Positions 11,132-22,581 of a DNA stretch of 64,000 nt are shown here, piece by piece. The translations under genes were made by a program, and so were the position numbers. Within the stretch, counting starts at the first letter, position 1, and each line of letters opens with the position of its first letter. Below the pieces are notes generated by a model. It was not told the DNA's origin. It searched no databases and saw only the letters and a list, made by a program, of their open reading frames with translations. Origin of the DNA: Lentinus brumalis (Eukaryota > Basidiomycota > Agaricomycetes > Polyporales > Polyporaceae); NCBI GenBank assembly GCA_001792895.1, contig MARA01000001.1, positions 3,720,001 through 3,784,000 on the forward strand. The letters are read 5' to 3'.

Positions 11132-11659
11132 TCAGAGGATGACTGGGACGCATCCAATCGAGATCAGCCCGCCCTGAAACATCCAAGATCGAGAGGTGAG
11201 TCGGGCGCATTCGCAAGCAAAGCACTGGGAGATGGCGCGGGACTTACGTGGCTGTTGTCCTGGCAGCAGACCGCGTTGGCGGAGCATTCGCCCTCGCCCG
11301 CCCCGATGACGGTGATGGGCGAGCAGTCGACTCCGACGAGGACGTCCAGGCCTTGCAGGACGACGCCGAGCAGCCCCAGAATGCCGGACAGCCCGGGATC
11401 ACTGGCCTGTGCGACGTTCATCGTCAGCATGCCGAATATGAAAGCGCGATGCGACGGGAACTCAAGTACGCACCTTCTGCACGGAGTCGCAGCACTGGAT
11501 GGGTCCCGTGGAGCACGAACTTGCGGGCTCGGTACTCGTCGACCCCGGGGCGGTCGAGGTCTCGGTGACGGTGACGGTCGTTGTGGTGGGATCGCCCCAG
11601 GGCGTGGCGGCCGCAAGGACGGCGAGCGACAGAAGGGAGAGCGAGGTGCGGGCGAGCAT
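11132..11659 (-). CDS. Class I hydrophobin HYD6
   Basis: Exons 11474-11659, 11248-11406 and 11132-11173 give 128 residues. The signal peptide is MLARTSLSLLSLAVLAAATP. The linker is TTTTVTVTETSTAPG. The core is [35 protein letters not shown] and [10 protein letters not shown]. Intron donors are GTGCGT and GTAAGT; both introns are phase 0. The TATA box (tatata, plus 11783-11788) is 124 bp from the ATG. It is the last member of the minus-strand Thr-rich subgroup before HYD7 changes strand. Confidence 0.94.
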
Positions 11660-13246
11660 CTTTACGAGGTGAGTTTCTTGTTGTGTGATGAAGGGGAGGG
11701 GACGTAGTGGGGAGGCGGGGTGGTCGCTGCTGCTAACTGCTGCTGGTGCTGCTGCTGACTCTGTGCTCTCCCCTCAGGCTCCTTATATACACCTTACACA
11801 CCCTGCATTCGACCATATCCCGACGAGCGCGGCGCTGGAGTACACCCCAGACTCCTCGTCATTGCGCCAACCCGCAACGTCAGGCTGGCACACGATGACG
11901 GCCTTGCAATGGCTAGCTCATGTCCGTATTGGGGGGTGAGTCGGGGGAGTCTGAGATCCGAGTGACGAGTCCGACGGTCCTTGACATCGGGAGCTGATCC
12001 ATTTTTGTTTGCGTATGATGCGCAGATGCGAGCGAACAAGCCAGGAGGGAAGCGTGCGCACTGTCGCGCGATGCCAGCTGTGTTGTCAACTGTCGATGGC
12101 AAACCACCGTTCCTGGAAGACAAACGGCCCCGGAACGCGCTCGGGATGCAGGCTGCCCGGTTTCTCGAGCAACGAGCACTCCAATCCGAGCTGGAGATCT
12201 TGTTCCCTGCGTATCGGGGCCAGTCGCAGTAAACGAGACTAGTAAGTAATAAGTATAACTTCCGAGTCTAGCGCCTGGCTCGACTCGGCCTCCCTCACTG
12301 GACCCGCCCAACAGTACTGACAGTAGTCAGTCGTTTGCCCATCCCGAGCGCGCCTCTCAGATCATTTTCGCAGTCAGACGCTCAAGTTAACGTTCAACGT
12401 TCAAAGCCTGGCAGATGGATCGGCGTGACTCCGATGGCCTCTTCAGGTGGACCCTGCATAGCTCGCTTCAAGGGTACGGCGGAAGCGTATGGAGAAACGA
12501 GCGGTAAGTCGGTCTATGTCTTGGGCAGGGCTGTTCGCGCTTCTGACCACTGATCGTCTAGATACGCTAGAGCTGGAACGTCCGCTTGCGTTCCGGTGAG
12601 AGTGACAATGTCGACCTACTCTTCGACGGAAACGCAGCACCCCGAGAGAGACAGACATGGTCTGATCTCAGCCCGACTTCCCTTCCGTAGGCTGTCTAGT
12701 GGGCGCTCGGTGTCTATGATCGTAGAGCGTTCAGTGGCCTCGAATACTGATGCGGGATTCGATCTCCTGCGTCAAAACAAACAGCCTGCATATGACTGTC
12801 AAGGCAAGGTTCATCCAGCCAATCTCCGTCGCAGCCCACAGTACAGTACTGATCATCCCCGCAGCGCGGATGTCATACTGCACCGGTCGCGTTCTGTGCG
12901 TTCCATACACCCGGTACTAGCCCCACGAGCACGCAGATAAGTACGCGCGACGGCATCTCGCTCAGGAACGGGGTCCCTTCTGTATCGTTGACGGCTCAAT
13001 TGTGCGGTACGTGCGCCGAAGACCTCGTGCCCCGCGGATGGCTCTGTCTTCCCCTGGATCCGGAGGCGCAGCACAAGGCCGCGGTATCGCCTCGGGCTGC
13101 TGGGAGGCCGCTTCCTCCGCCTAGGGCTGTATTGCCGTGTTCAGAGATGCCACGCCGTCATCTGGCGAGCGCTGGCATCGTGGCGCAGGCCAGCCGATCC
13201 CCTCCGTACATGGAGAGTCTTTCCGTCCGATGCGCTCTCCTCCGCC

Positions 13247-13270
13247 GAGGGTCGAGGGTCGAGGGTCGAG
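13247..13270. repeat. Tandem heptamer (gagggtc)
   Basis: Consecutive copies of gagggtc just before a run back into unique sequence; a short microsatellite. Confidence 0.7.
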
Positions 13271-14283
13271 GTACGCTTCTTGGCTGTCCTGCGGATCCCG
13301 GTGGCTGACCCGAACAATGGCGGTCCGCCACACATCACGTCGCCCGACACATCTTTACAGAAAGGACTGTTTGCGTCTGTGTCACCCGCTCAAATTCAGC
13401 GCCCTGATCAGCCCCCGAGGAGTGGAGCTTTCGACACGGATGGACGCAGGTTTCGCGATCGTGACCTACATCCATCCACCCCAGCGTGCGCGCTGCTTCT
13501 CGCCGTTGTCGTCGGAACCGATCTCATTCAGCAGCCGGCCTTCACATGAACTAGACTCTGGAACGATGGGGGGCCATCTGGCTCTGGCTCTGCAGCTTCT
13601 CTGCTCTGCCCTACCGCCACACACGCGATGCGGTCGGTGGAGCCGCCGCTGCCCCCAGATCTGATCGTGCGCAAGATCGGTGAATCTAGTACGTAGGAAA
13701 CTCTATCCACTGCAACACCTTGTCTGTTGACGGCCGCCACTGCTATCCCGATGCGACCCAGGCGCCCCTGCTGCGGACGGTGTTTACGGTGTCCACTTCA
13801 CTGACTATCCAGAGTTCCGCAGGCGACGGAGCGGATGATCCAACGGAGATCGAGAACAGTATTTCGAGCTCAGCCTTGTCTTCCGGGGCTGACGCGGACG
13901 ATGCGTGCTCACCGTCACCGCTCCTGATCACCGCTGGGGCAATGCGTCCTCCAGCTCGGGAGCGAACCACCGGGGTCTGGAATACTCCATGTGGGCCCGC
14001 CCCGGCTGCCCGATTGGTGAAGAATGCGCCTCGCCCGCCCCGTCCCACCGACTCCTTGACAGCTTCTGCTCTCGCGTCGACACCTCCGTGGTCACCGGCT
14101 TCCGATGACCTGAACAGACCAATCAGGTCCGTTCAGCAGTGCGCCCGAACGCGTGACGAGGTGAGCAACTTCGCCAGCGACTCGGGCGCAATGTGGCCAC
14201 TCGTCGGACTCCCGACGTGCGCATACAGCGATCAGAGCCTGCGGGCTGCGCCGACCCGCTAGCTCATGGCGGGCTCCCGACGC

Positions 14284-14289
14284 TATAAA
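14284..14289 (+). promoter_or_regulatory. TATA box of HYD7
   Basis: TATAAA 106 bp upstream of the HYD7 ATG. Confidence 0.6.
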
Positions 14290-14389
14290 GACTGCGCACG
14301 ACGCCGAGGACCAAACAATCACCATCCCGCCTTCTCCACCACCACCGCTCCTTCCTTGCACATCCCGCTCTATCAGCTCGTCATTCACG

Positions 14390-14888
14390 ATGTTTTCCGC
14401 ACGTCTCACTGCTGTCCTCCCCGTCGTTCTCGCCGCCACCATCGGAGTCGGCGCCTCCGTCGTCCCCCGCTGCGACGGCTCGGATTCTGGTTCGGGCTCG
14501 GGCTCGGGCTCCGCTGGTTCCTGCAACACCGGACCAATCCAGTGCTGCAACCAGACCTATGACGTGCGTCTGCCGGACTTCTGCGCACGGTGACTGCGTA
14601 ATGAAGTACTGACACCTGCATTCTTATGCGCAGACCAAGGACCACTCCGCCGACCTCATCGCCGGTTTGCTCGGCGTGGTTGTGGGCAGCCTCGATGGCC
14701 TGCTCGGTGTGAGCTGCTCGCCTATCGTCAGCGGTGCTACGTGCTCCGGGACGACCGTGTGCTGCGAGGACAATGCGCATGTGAGTTACTGAGTACCATG
14801 CATTCTTTCGACGTCCTGGGGTGCGATATCTGATTGTGGTGCACAGGGCGGTCTCGTCAGCATCGGCTGCGTTCCCATCGTCCTCTAG
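14390..14888 (+). CDS. Class I hydrophobin HYD7, Gly/Ser linker
   Basis: Exons 14390-14563, 14634-14780 and 14847-14888 give 120 residues. The signal peptide is MFSARLTAVLPVVLAATIGVGA. The linker is a Ser/Gly repeat (DSGSGSGSGSAG), unlike the Thr-rich linkers of the neighbours, and an additional Cys (PRCDG) precedes the core. The core is CNTGPIQCC, VSCSPIVSG, TCSGTTVCCEDN and VSIGCVPIVL. The C4-C5 loop is shorter (SPIVSGAT) because the usual VIGVG stretch is missing, which shortens exon 2 to 147 nt. Introns are phase 0 (GTGCGT and GTGAGT). The segment from 14751, near the end of exon 2, is duplicated downstream. Confidence 0.92.
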
Positions 14889-14935
14889 GGGGAAAAAGAC
14901 GAGTCCTGGACGTCTAAAAGTTTTCGTGTCGCTGA
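14751..14935 (+). repeat. 185-bp tandem duplication, copy 1 (HYD7 3' part)
   Basis: Runs from the acgac before the second CysCys codons in HYD7 exon 2, through intron 2, exon 3, the stop and about 45 bp of 3' flank, ending ttttcgtgtcgctga. The next base starts copy 2. Confidence 0.85.
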
Positions 14936-15124
14936 ACGACGGTCTGCTGTGAGGACAATGCGTATGTGAGTGTTTTACATTCTTCCGACGTCCTGCGCCC
15001 GTACGCGTGTGCAATAGCTGACTTTGGTGTACAGGGCGGTCTCATCAGCATCGGCTGCCTTCCCATCGTCCTCTAGGGAGAAAGCGACGAGTCCCGGACG
15101 TCGAAAAGTTTTCGTGTCGCTGAC
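14936..15124 (+). pseudogene. Orphan hydrophobin 3' tail (duplicate of HYD7 end)
   Basis: Second copy of the 185-bp block. It encodes the end of exon 2 (TVCCEDNAY), a GTGAGT donor, a ~70-bp intron, a TACAG acceptor and exon 3 ([13 protein letters not shown], stop at 15074-15076), then the same 3' flank. It has no start codon, signal peptide or first cysteines of its own. Differences from copy 1 keep splice sites and codons intact. It could be a dead fragment or an alternative last exon of HYD7, reached by splicing from the first donor. Confidence 0.8.
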
Positions 15125-15803
15125 CTTCCTGGCCCGGCGTTCTGTTCCTCGTGATACCTGTCCTTGTTCTGCCGGTTATGTTGTTGTCGACCAGCTGTCG
15201 AACCATTGTTATCGAAGCGCGTTCCGAGTTAAGCATGCCTCCGAAGGCAAGTCTGATGGCGCTCATCCTTGCCCGCCAGTCGGTTCGCCTTCTTTGGCCT
15301 GCTTGTGGGTCGATCCGTCACTCAATCTATAGCCTGGAATACTCTGCCAATCAGGGAAAGGTCTGCTGGGGAGTCGCGCCCGACAGGGTTCAGTGGTTGT
15401 ATGCCACACGGCCCACCAGGTGGCGGGCCTGCTTCGACTTCTTCCGGCTGGGAATCGGGCAAGGGGGATTCGAGTCCGGTCTTGTGCATTCTGAAGCGCG
15501 GCCCCGCCCGGTGAACTTGCAATATGGTAGCACTTATGTACCCGCTGCGGACGAGGGGATAGTACTAGTGGTAGCCGCGTACTTGGAGCAAGACGACTTG
15601 ATTATGTCAGAGCACAGGGATTACAAGCAGGCATGCTCGAGTGTCCACCTCTCCGGGTCGAATAGGTAACGGAAGATAAGTAAGTGAGTAGCTGAACGGT
15701 GAGCGATATAACCGTCGACCGGTATGTAAGGAACGTGGGGTCCTCGACGAGCGTGCGACTCGACTGAGGAATTAGAATGGTGAGCGTGACGACGTCCACA
15801 GCC
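15125..15803. other. Intergenic between convergent HYD7 and HYD8
   Basis: No gene supported. The overlapping plus frame 15151-15669 has no recognisable domain. Confidence 0.4.
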
Positions 15804-16320
15804 TCAGACAGTGACCGGGACGCAGCCAAGAGAGATGGCACCGCCCTGGTACCAGAGTCTACGCGTTAGAGAGAGAACCGATGGTGACCACCATGCAAGG
15901 AGAGACGTACGACGTTGTTGTTATCGCAGCAGACGGCTTGCGCGTCGCACTGGTTGCCGGTGCCCCGATGACCGTGATGGGGTTGCAGTCGAGGCCGACG
16001 AGGGCGTCGACGTCCTGCAGGACGATGCCGAGCAGGGACAGCATAAGCGAAGTTGCCGGGTCTGTGGCCTGCAGAACGCATACAGCCGGGTCAGTCCAGT
16101 CGGTCTCGCGGGAGGGCTATAGACGGACCTTCTGCGTCTGCTGGCAGCACTGGATTGGGCCGGTGCTGCACTTGCCGGACGGGGTGGACGTCGCTCCAGA
16201 GCCGACCGAGGTCACGGTCTTCGTGGACGGCGTGAGGGGCGTGAGGGCCCCGAGGCCGGCGGGTGTGGCGGCCGCAAGGGCGCTGAGGGCGAGAGTGAAG
16301 GCGATGGCGCGGGAGAACAT
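15804..16320 (-). pseudogene. Hydrophobin HYD8, frameshifted by a 4-bp deletion
   Basis: Expected exons are 16129-16320, 15911-16068 and 15804-15845. The signal peptide (MFSRAIAFTLALSALAAATP), a Thr/Ser linker, CSTGPIQCC and LDCNPITVIG are intact. Exon 2 is 158 nt, and 162 nt would restore the pattern. Compared with HYD9, four bases are missing in the loop between Cys4 and Cys5 (plus strand about 15960-15964, ggtgccccg against ggtgccgaccccg). Downstream, the Cys5-CysCys codons and the 42-nt exon 3 (ISLGCVPVTV) persist but in another frame. The shifted frame lacks Cys5-8 and ends within the retained intron if unspliced. Splice sites (GTCCGT and GTACGT) are intact, so the loss is recent, or it is an assembly error. 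A weak TTTAAAA lies ~134 bp upstream. Confidence 0.8.
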
Positions 16321-17367
16321 CTCAATGGCTGGCTTTGGCTTGGAGGGGGAGCTGAGGAGCTGAGGAGCTGGGAGGTGCGTCGTGTGCTCGAGGGATGCTC
16401 AGGGAGGATGCAGGTGCTGGAGCCTGGGGACGGGTCGGTGGACGCGTGCGGGGTTTTAAAGAGGCTGTATGCGCGGGTGTGTGGTACGATTCGAGAGTGC
16501 GAGTGCGGCGGAAGCGGGGAGAGGCGGGCTTGGTACATTCTGGTATGACGGGAGGACGGCGTGGGGTGTCATTGGCCTCGCACGGTGTTGCGGACCAGTG
16601 GAAGTTGCGGGCGCGGAGGCGAGGATAGTTGCGCGGGACATCAGAGGGGCGCATGCTTCGCTGGGCGGTGTGTGGTTGGTAGACAGATGCATGGCGGAGG
16701 AGCGGGGACGATGCATGAGCGGGACCGGATAGGGTGTCGGCATCACGAAGAGAACTCCATAGATAGAGCCTTACTGTCGAACCACCGGAGTTCTGCTGCC
16801 ATCACTGGGTGCTTCAAGTTGGGATCTAGCATGGAGTCGCTTCGAAGACTCTAAAGGTGTTAGACCTTAAGTTACGCGCAAGGGTATAAGGGGACCTCAA
16901 CCGGTGATATCAGGTGGTCTAGTCTCACGTCGCACGTTCAAAGAGGACTGATGCTCTCAGGTACGCTCATGAACAGCCCTATCGTGACGTGGTAAGGAAG
17001 GACGCGCGCTTCGATTGCCAAATTCGAATTCTACTCTTTATCAGCCGATCGGCCCGGCCTCCCGTCCACGAGGTCCGAGTAACGAGTCCTTCAGCTTGTT
17101 GGTCTAAGGCATGATTGACGATTCTTGGGAAATTGTAGGCTCACTTGTCTGTCGAGGTCCCTTGGGGTTGGCAACATTTGCGGATATAGTATAGCGAAGA
17201 CTGAGTACTGATAAGTATATGACTCTACATTCGAGCTGGCGCAAACGCCGACATCGGCAACAACGGTACCGGTACTAGCTACTATGCGCGGATCTATCAA
17301 GCATGACTGTAACAATTCCAAGAAACTCAACCCTCGTGTATGCGGAGAGTGCCGAACCATGAGCCTT
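16321..17367. other. Intergenic between HYD8 and HYD9
   Basis: HYD8 upstream region (purine-rich on the plus strand near 16345-16450) and HYD9 downstream region; no gene seen. Confidence 0.4.
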
Positions 17368-17882
17368 CTAGAGGGTGGCGGGGACGCAGCCAATGGAGAC
17401 AAGGCCGCCCTAGTAAGTATGCTAGTGTGAATATGATGACGTCCATGGTACATAGAAGGACGGCACATACGACGTTGTTGTCCTGGCAGCAGACGGTTTG
17501 CGCGTTGCACGAGTTGCCGGTGCCGACCCCGATGACGGTGATGGGGCTGCAGGTGAGTCCGACGAGTACGTCGACGCCTTGGACGACCACGCCAAGCAGG
17601 GACAGGAGAGCCGACACTGCCGGGTCGTTGGCCTATCGGGAGAAGGGGGAGGGGGGTGCATGACTCAGTGCGCGGACTTGAGCGGAAGATACAGATGCGC
17701 GGGTGGATACGAACCTTCTGAACCTGGTTGCAGCACTGCAGATCTCCGGTGCTGCATTTGTCGGCGGGGATGGACGTAGGGCCAGGGGCCACAGTGGTGG
17801 GTGAGCCGCCCCCGGGCATGGCGGCCGCAAGGACGGTCAGAGAGGCCATTGAGGTCAGGGCGAGGATGCGAGAGAAGATCAT
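17368..17882 (-). CDS. Class I hydrophobin HYD9
   Basis: Exons 17715-17882, 17471-17632 and 17368-17409 give 123 residues. The signal peptide is [22 protein letters not shown] short Pro/Thr linker ([16 protein letters not shown]) follows. The core begins CSTGDLQCC, then [26 protein letters not shown] and [10 protein letters not shown]. Donors are GTTCGT and GTATGT, acceptors TAG; phase 0. The TATA-like element (minus TATAAAT) is at ~17990-17995, 110 bp before the ATG. It is the closest intact relative of the frameshifted HYD8. Confidence 0.93.
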
Positions 17883-20800
17883 GGTGAGAGATGTGTAAGA
17901 GCACGGGTGGAGCTCGAGAAGAGGCAGTAGCTGAGAACTGGTGAGAGGGCTGTTCGAAGCTGAGGAACCAGTCGTCCAGGCGGCGGGTATTTATATGTTT
18001 GTGAGAGGTGGGTCGACCACGAGGACCGTCGTTCAGCTGAGTTGGATCGCGGTACATTCGTGCATGGTTTGCCCGTACGGCGCGCTCGCAATGGTATAGA
18101 CCACCAGCTATAGGGAGGGAAACCAATGAGCGTGTGCGGTGTGACTGCGCGACGGTGAGCAAATGAAGGGGCCGAGGTAGTTTGTGCGGGTCGTCAGAAG
18201 GAGCGTCCTCTTGCTTGACGGAATATAGATGGTCGCAGAGCCATGCGCGGCGAGCAGTCGAGTCAAGAACGAGAAAGGACGGATGAGGCGGGATGCAACA
18301 CCGCGAATGCGACGATCCCGCGCATGGAAGCTGACTTGGTTCGAATGCACAGTGACATTGCGAGCAAAAGCGCGCACCAGCGGCGCGCACATTCACTGCC
18401 TGTTCTCACCGCTGTCAGCGGGCCAGGGTGGAGAAATCTGCGGAGTGGTCAATGCGGGAAATACTTCAATACCAGCATGCCAGAGGACGGCGTTCACCTG
18501 ACATTGATGACAGGTCCTTGCGATTCGCCGCTGGGCTCTTCCGAGAGCAACCTTGTCCTTGAAGCCAAAAATTCGGTGACGTATCACCTGGCGGGCCCAG
18601 ATTCTGCAACAGAGGATCAGGTCAAGGTCTTTCACCCTTTCGACATCTGTTGTACTGCACGCAGTACAGACGACGCGGCAGTGTTCAGAACACCTTACTT
18701 CAGATACTTATTCTTCAGGAGCTCACCGAGTGAAATGGTTGTGTAGGCATCTTGACAGTTCATGAGAACGATCGTGTAGTAGTGGTTCTTACTTTCAGCG
18801 CAGCTGCTGGGACATCCATCGACGATCGTCGGCGCGCGTTCGTAGGTACGCGTCGGCCGTTTCCGGAGTTCGTGGCCACAATATGGGCGTCTAGTGAAGC
18901 TGCCCTCAGAAACCGCAACCATCTGCAAGAATAGTGCGCAAATCATCTCGTTGTGCATTCTCGTCTTGCCATCGGTCTCACCCTTTGCTACATGCATATA
19001 TCTCACTCAGAATGCACATACCGCTTGGAAAGCGCCTTCCATCGTCTCCGGGGTACGCTCAGTCCCGCACGACACGACGCTCGAGAAATACCGCTCCTGC
19101 GAGTCACGGTGAGTCACCTTGCTGCATGTTCACGAGATTCAATGGTCGAGGCATGCTACCAGGCGCATAACCGGCCAGCATGTTCACGCGAAGCCTCTTG
19201 CTAGCCTGAGCTAGGCCGGGCCGATCTCGCCCTAGAGGATCGCTTCCATAAATCAGTCATGGTTCCCCAGTTCCTTTCTGCTGTAGGCGCCACTGCACCC
19301 TCCAAGCTTCGGGCGGGCCCAAGACCTTCGCAGAAGATAGGTCTTGGAATCAGAGCCTTCACTACCATCTTGTACGGGTTTCGTACAGGTACGGTGTGAA
19401 CGTCTTGCACGTCCTTTCGGACGATGGACAGATGCTCCGCATCCTTCCTTTGGTACTGCACCTATCCTACCAGGACTTCTCCCGCGGTCTTCGATCTAGC
19501 TTGACCATGTTCCTGCCCATCGCACAGACAGCAGGGCCCTGGTATCCCCGAACGAATCTTGTGCTAACATTCCCTTACAGCGTCATCACCATCATCGTGG
19601 TCGTAGAAGAGCAACTCGAACAGGTTGGCCGCGGAATGAGCATCACAACCTCAAGATCCTGGACCCATGTGTCTAGACAGTCGCTTGCTGAGCTATTGAT
19701 AGTACGGACTTGCCTGCGATCCGGCTTGCGGCGCATGCTCCCTATCAGGTACGTTCTTGACTACTTATGGGCGTTGAATCCGCGACACGCGTTCGGTTGT
19801 GCTCCCCGGGCTTGCCCGTGATCTGTTCTTTGATTACGTTCGTCCGTGCGCTGTAGCCTGTAGGAGTCTGTATGTCTCTGCCTGGCAACGCAATACGCCG
19901 GTGTATGGCGGACATGCTGCAGCCTGGGGACGGCTGACAGTGACAGCGCGACTGACACTGTATCGTGTCGCGCCCCGAGCTGCAATTTTTACGACCCCGG
20001 TCCCCATGCCAGGACCCCGCCATGGGGTCCTGGTATAGGGCCGATGACTGCCTGCTAGCGAACAACATTCGGCTAAGATGATTCACGAGTAATGCATGTG
20101 CCCCATGGATGTACAAAGGCGGCTCCTCACGGAGCGTACACGCGAGGTTGCCTTCCTCGGGACCGCCTTAACGCGAGCAGGAGAGCGTCTCGGCTGTAAC
20201 AGTCGAACGCGAACTACCATGATTCCATGTCCATCGGTGGGTGGGAACACCTCTCTCAGGTTCGTCGTCCTCAACTGCATTGGTGCTCCACCTGCGCATC
20301 ACTGGGGCCTCTGAAGACTCAGATACTTGATAGTTGGAGAAGACCTCGGGTATGTCGCACCAGACTCTTACATACAGCCCGATGCGAGCCTATAGTAGCG
20401 GTTAGGCGGTTGCCGAGGAGGGAGATCAAACGTCCTCCCTGAGGCGGCGGATCACCGCAAACAGCGCCATCGGGATAGTGCAGAGCCATACGGGGATTAC
20501 TATATACTACAATTTCGCGTCATGTCCCAACGCGAACAAGCTGAAGTGGTTAGACAGATGCGACAAGTCAGGGAACATCGGGGTTGCAAATGAGCGGCCT
20601 GTGGAAAGGATTTCCGCAGAGTCCCCGACCAATACCATCCAGGTCTGCGGCGTCGCGCTATACCCTCTGCAGTTCTCCGACACTCATCGCGTACCTGGTC
20701 GGCGTACTGCGTATGACCGCCACTACAGGCACGGCGAGTCGGCGACTTGATTTCTCGAGCCGACGCGGTCCGGGTTGGGCGGGCATCGCTCGCGTGCGCT

Positions 20801-22128
20801 GTCGTTCGTGACCGACTAGGTATGCCCACTTTGCGGGGCGACGAAGGTGTTCGAACCGAGTTGCGGTCTCTCGTACGTCAAAGGAGAAGGCTGCGGGAGC
20901 TACGTCCGCTATATCAAATGTGTGCGAAGCAGCGAAAGATTGTCCAGACCAGGCCACCGTTCGCGAGACCAGTCCGGGGGCGAGGACCGTCCAGATTTGA
21001 GCGCTGCGGGTGCGTGCACTGCGGGTGAACACTATATCGAGGGGAAGTCTCGCGATAGAGTCGCCTCCGGCGTTGCTGCAGCGTCTTCGCTGTCGTCAGC
21101 TCTGACAGGCAAGTCCTCGGAGTGGTGGTGCGCTCCAGTGCATCGCTATCCCTGCCAGATAACGTCGGGGAAGTGAAGGCCTCACCGGAAGGAGGCTGGA
21201 AGGTGAAGTCCCCAGTGGTGGACCGTTCGAGAATACTGGTGCTCCCTGCCTGCCATACAAAGCCTGCCATACAAAGTAGCAAGAGAAGGTCGACGAACGC
21301 GCACCGCCACGACAGCGGGTGCGGACAAGCCAATCGAATTGCTTGCGTCGACGGTGGAGGAGTATCTTGAACGCGTTATACCCGAACTGATTACGTGCAG
21401 ATATCGTCACCCTCGACAGCTCCACGGCGTACTTTGTCCGCAGCTATAGAGTGGGGGCGTATGATACTGTCGGCGCACGCTCAAGTCCGCAGGCCAATCC
21501 CTCTGGAAAGGTCCGGCGCGACCCTTGCAGCTCGCTAAAGAGAGGAGTCCTCTTTCCCCAGTGGGAGAAGAGCGGTGACGAGCGAATACGAAGAGGCAAA
21601 ACTGTTACTACTCACCAGGACTCCACTCGGAGTTGAAGAGACACCGCAGGGCGCCGGGTTCTGTTCCGACGGATGGTGCGTCGGTGCTCGAGCAGGTCCC
21701 AAGGCACTGGAAGGTGCCGAGCACCGCGCATGACGAGAAGTACAATCCAGCTGCTGTGGTGGGTAGATGCACGATTCCATCCCAATTCGTGCGATTGACA
21801 GCTCGATGCGACGTCGGTGCATGACCGGACCCATCGAACGCCCAACCGCCACGGTTTTCGCGGCTTCTTGTTCGGGAAGGCCGTACCAAGAACGCGCCTG
21901 CTGACCGCCCAGGATAGATGTTCGGTAGAGGTGGATACAGGCCAGCGAAAGCGGAATCAGGACTTCCTGCGCCCATGGAGCCGACGGGACGGTCTCTTGT
22001 ATAAAGGACGTGCGGTTTCGACCGTTAGACCTCAGACCAACGGTCACCAGCACTCACTCACTCTCACTCTCGAGCTCGCTCGCAACTTCGCTCTTCAACC
22101 CACAACCATCCACCTCGTCTTCCACACC
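17883..22128. other. 4.2-kb gene-poor stretch between HYD9 and HYD10
   Basis: HYD9 and HYD10 promoters lie at its two ends. A plus frame at 19396-19821 with hydrophobic stretches could be a decayed membrane-protein exon, but no family was recognised and no complete model could be built. No RNA gene was seen. Confidence 0.4.
22000..22005 (+). promoter_or_regulatory. TATA box of HYD10
   Basis: TATAAA 129 bp upstream of the ATG; pyrimidine-rich DNA (ctcactctcactctcg) lies between it and the start. Confidence 0.6.
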
Positions 22129-22581
22129 ATGTTCTCCCGCGTCGCCGCTCTCACTCTCGTCGCCCTCCCGCTTCTTGCGGCCGCCACCCCGCTCGATGTG
22201 CGCGGCGGTGGTGAACCCGCCTCGAGTTGTTCGACTGGTCCAGTTCAGTGCTGTAACAGCGTGCAGAAGGTGTGTCATCTTCTCCATGTCTTCAACTCCC
22301 GCTGACATAGTCCCTTTCCAGGCCAGCGCCCCGGCGGCCTCGACGCTCATTGGGCTGCTTGGCATCGTCCTCCAGAACACCAACGTGCTCGTTGGCCTTA
22401 CCTGCTCCCCCATCACCGTCATCGGTGCGGGCAACAGCGGGTGCTCTGCCCAGGCCGTCTGCTGCCAGGACAACAGCCATGTGAGTACCATTGACCTTGA
22501 CGCGTTCACCACACAAACGACTTACACTCGAGTATGCAGGGCTCCCTCATCTCCGTCGGCTGCGTCCCGGTTACCCTCTAA
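22129..22581 (+). CDS. Class I hydrophobin HYD10
   Basis: Exons 22129-22269, 22322-22480 and 22540-22581 give 113 residues. The signal peptide is MFSRVAALTLVALPLLAAATP. There is almost no linker (LDVRGGGEPASS), so this is the short-form subgroup with HYD11, HYD12 and HYD14. The core is [33 protein letters not shown] and ISVGCVPVTL. Phase-0 introns with GTGTGT and GTGAGT donors are 52 and 59 bp long. The ATG follows the short leader caccatg. Confidence 0.94.

Larger units (their letters stand above)
11660..14389. other. 2.7-kb gene-poor spacer between divergent HYD6 and HYD7
   Basis: Holds the HYD6 promoter at the left and the HYD7 promoter at the right (TATAAA 14284-14289). A four-copy gagggtc heptamer lies at about 13247-13270. 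The longer open frames are Arg/Ser/Pro-rich with no recognisable domain and are treated as chance. Confidence 0.45.
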
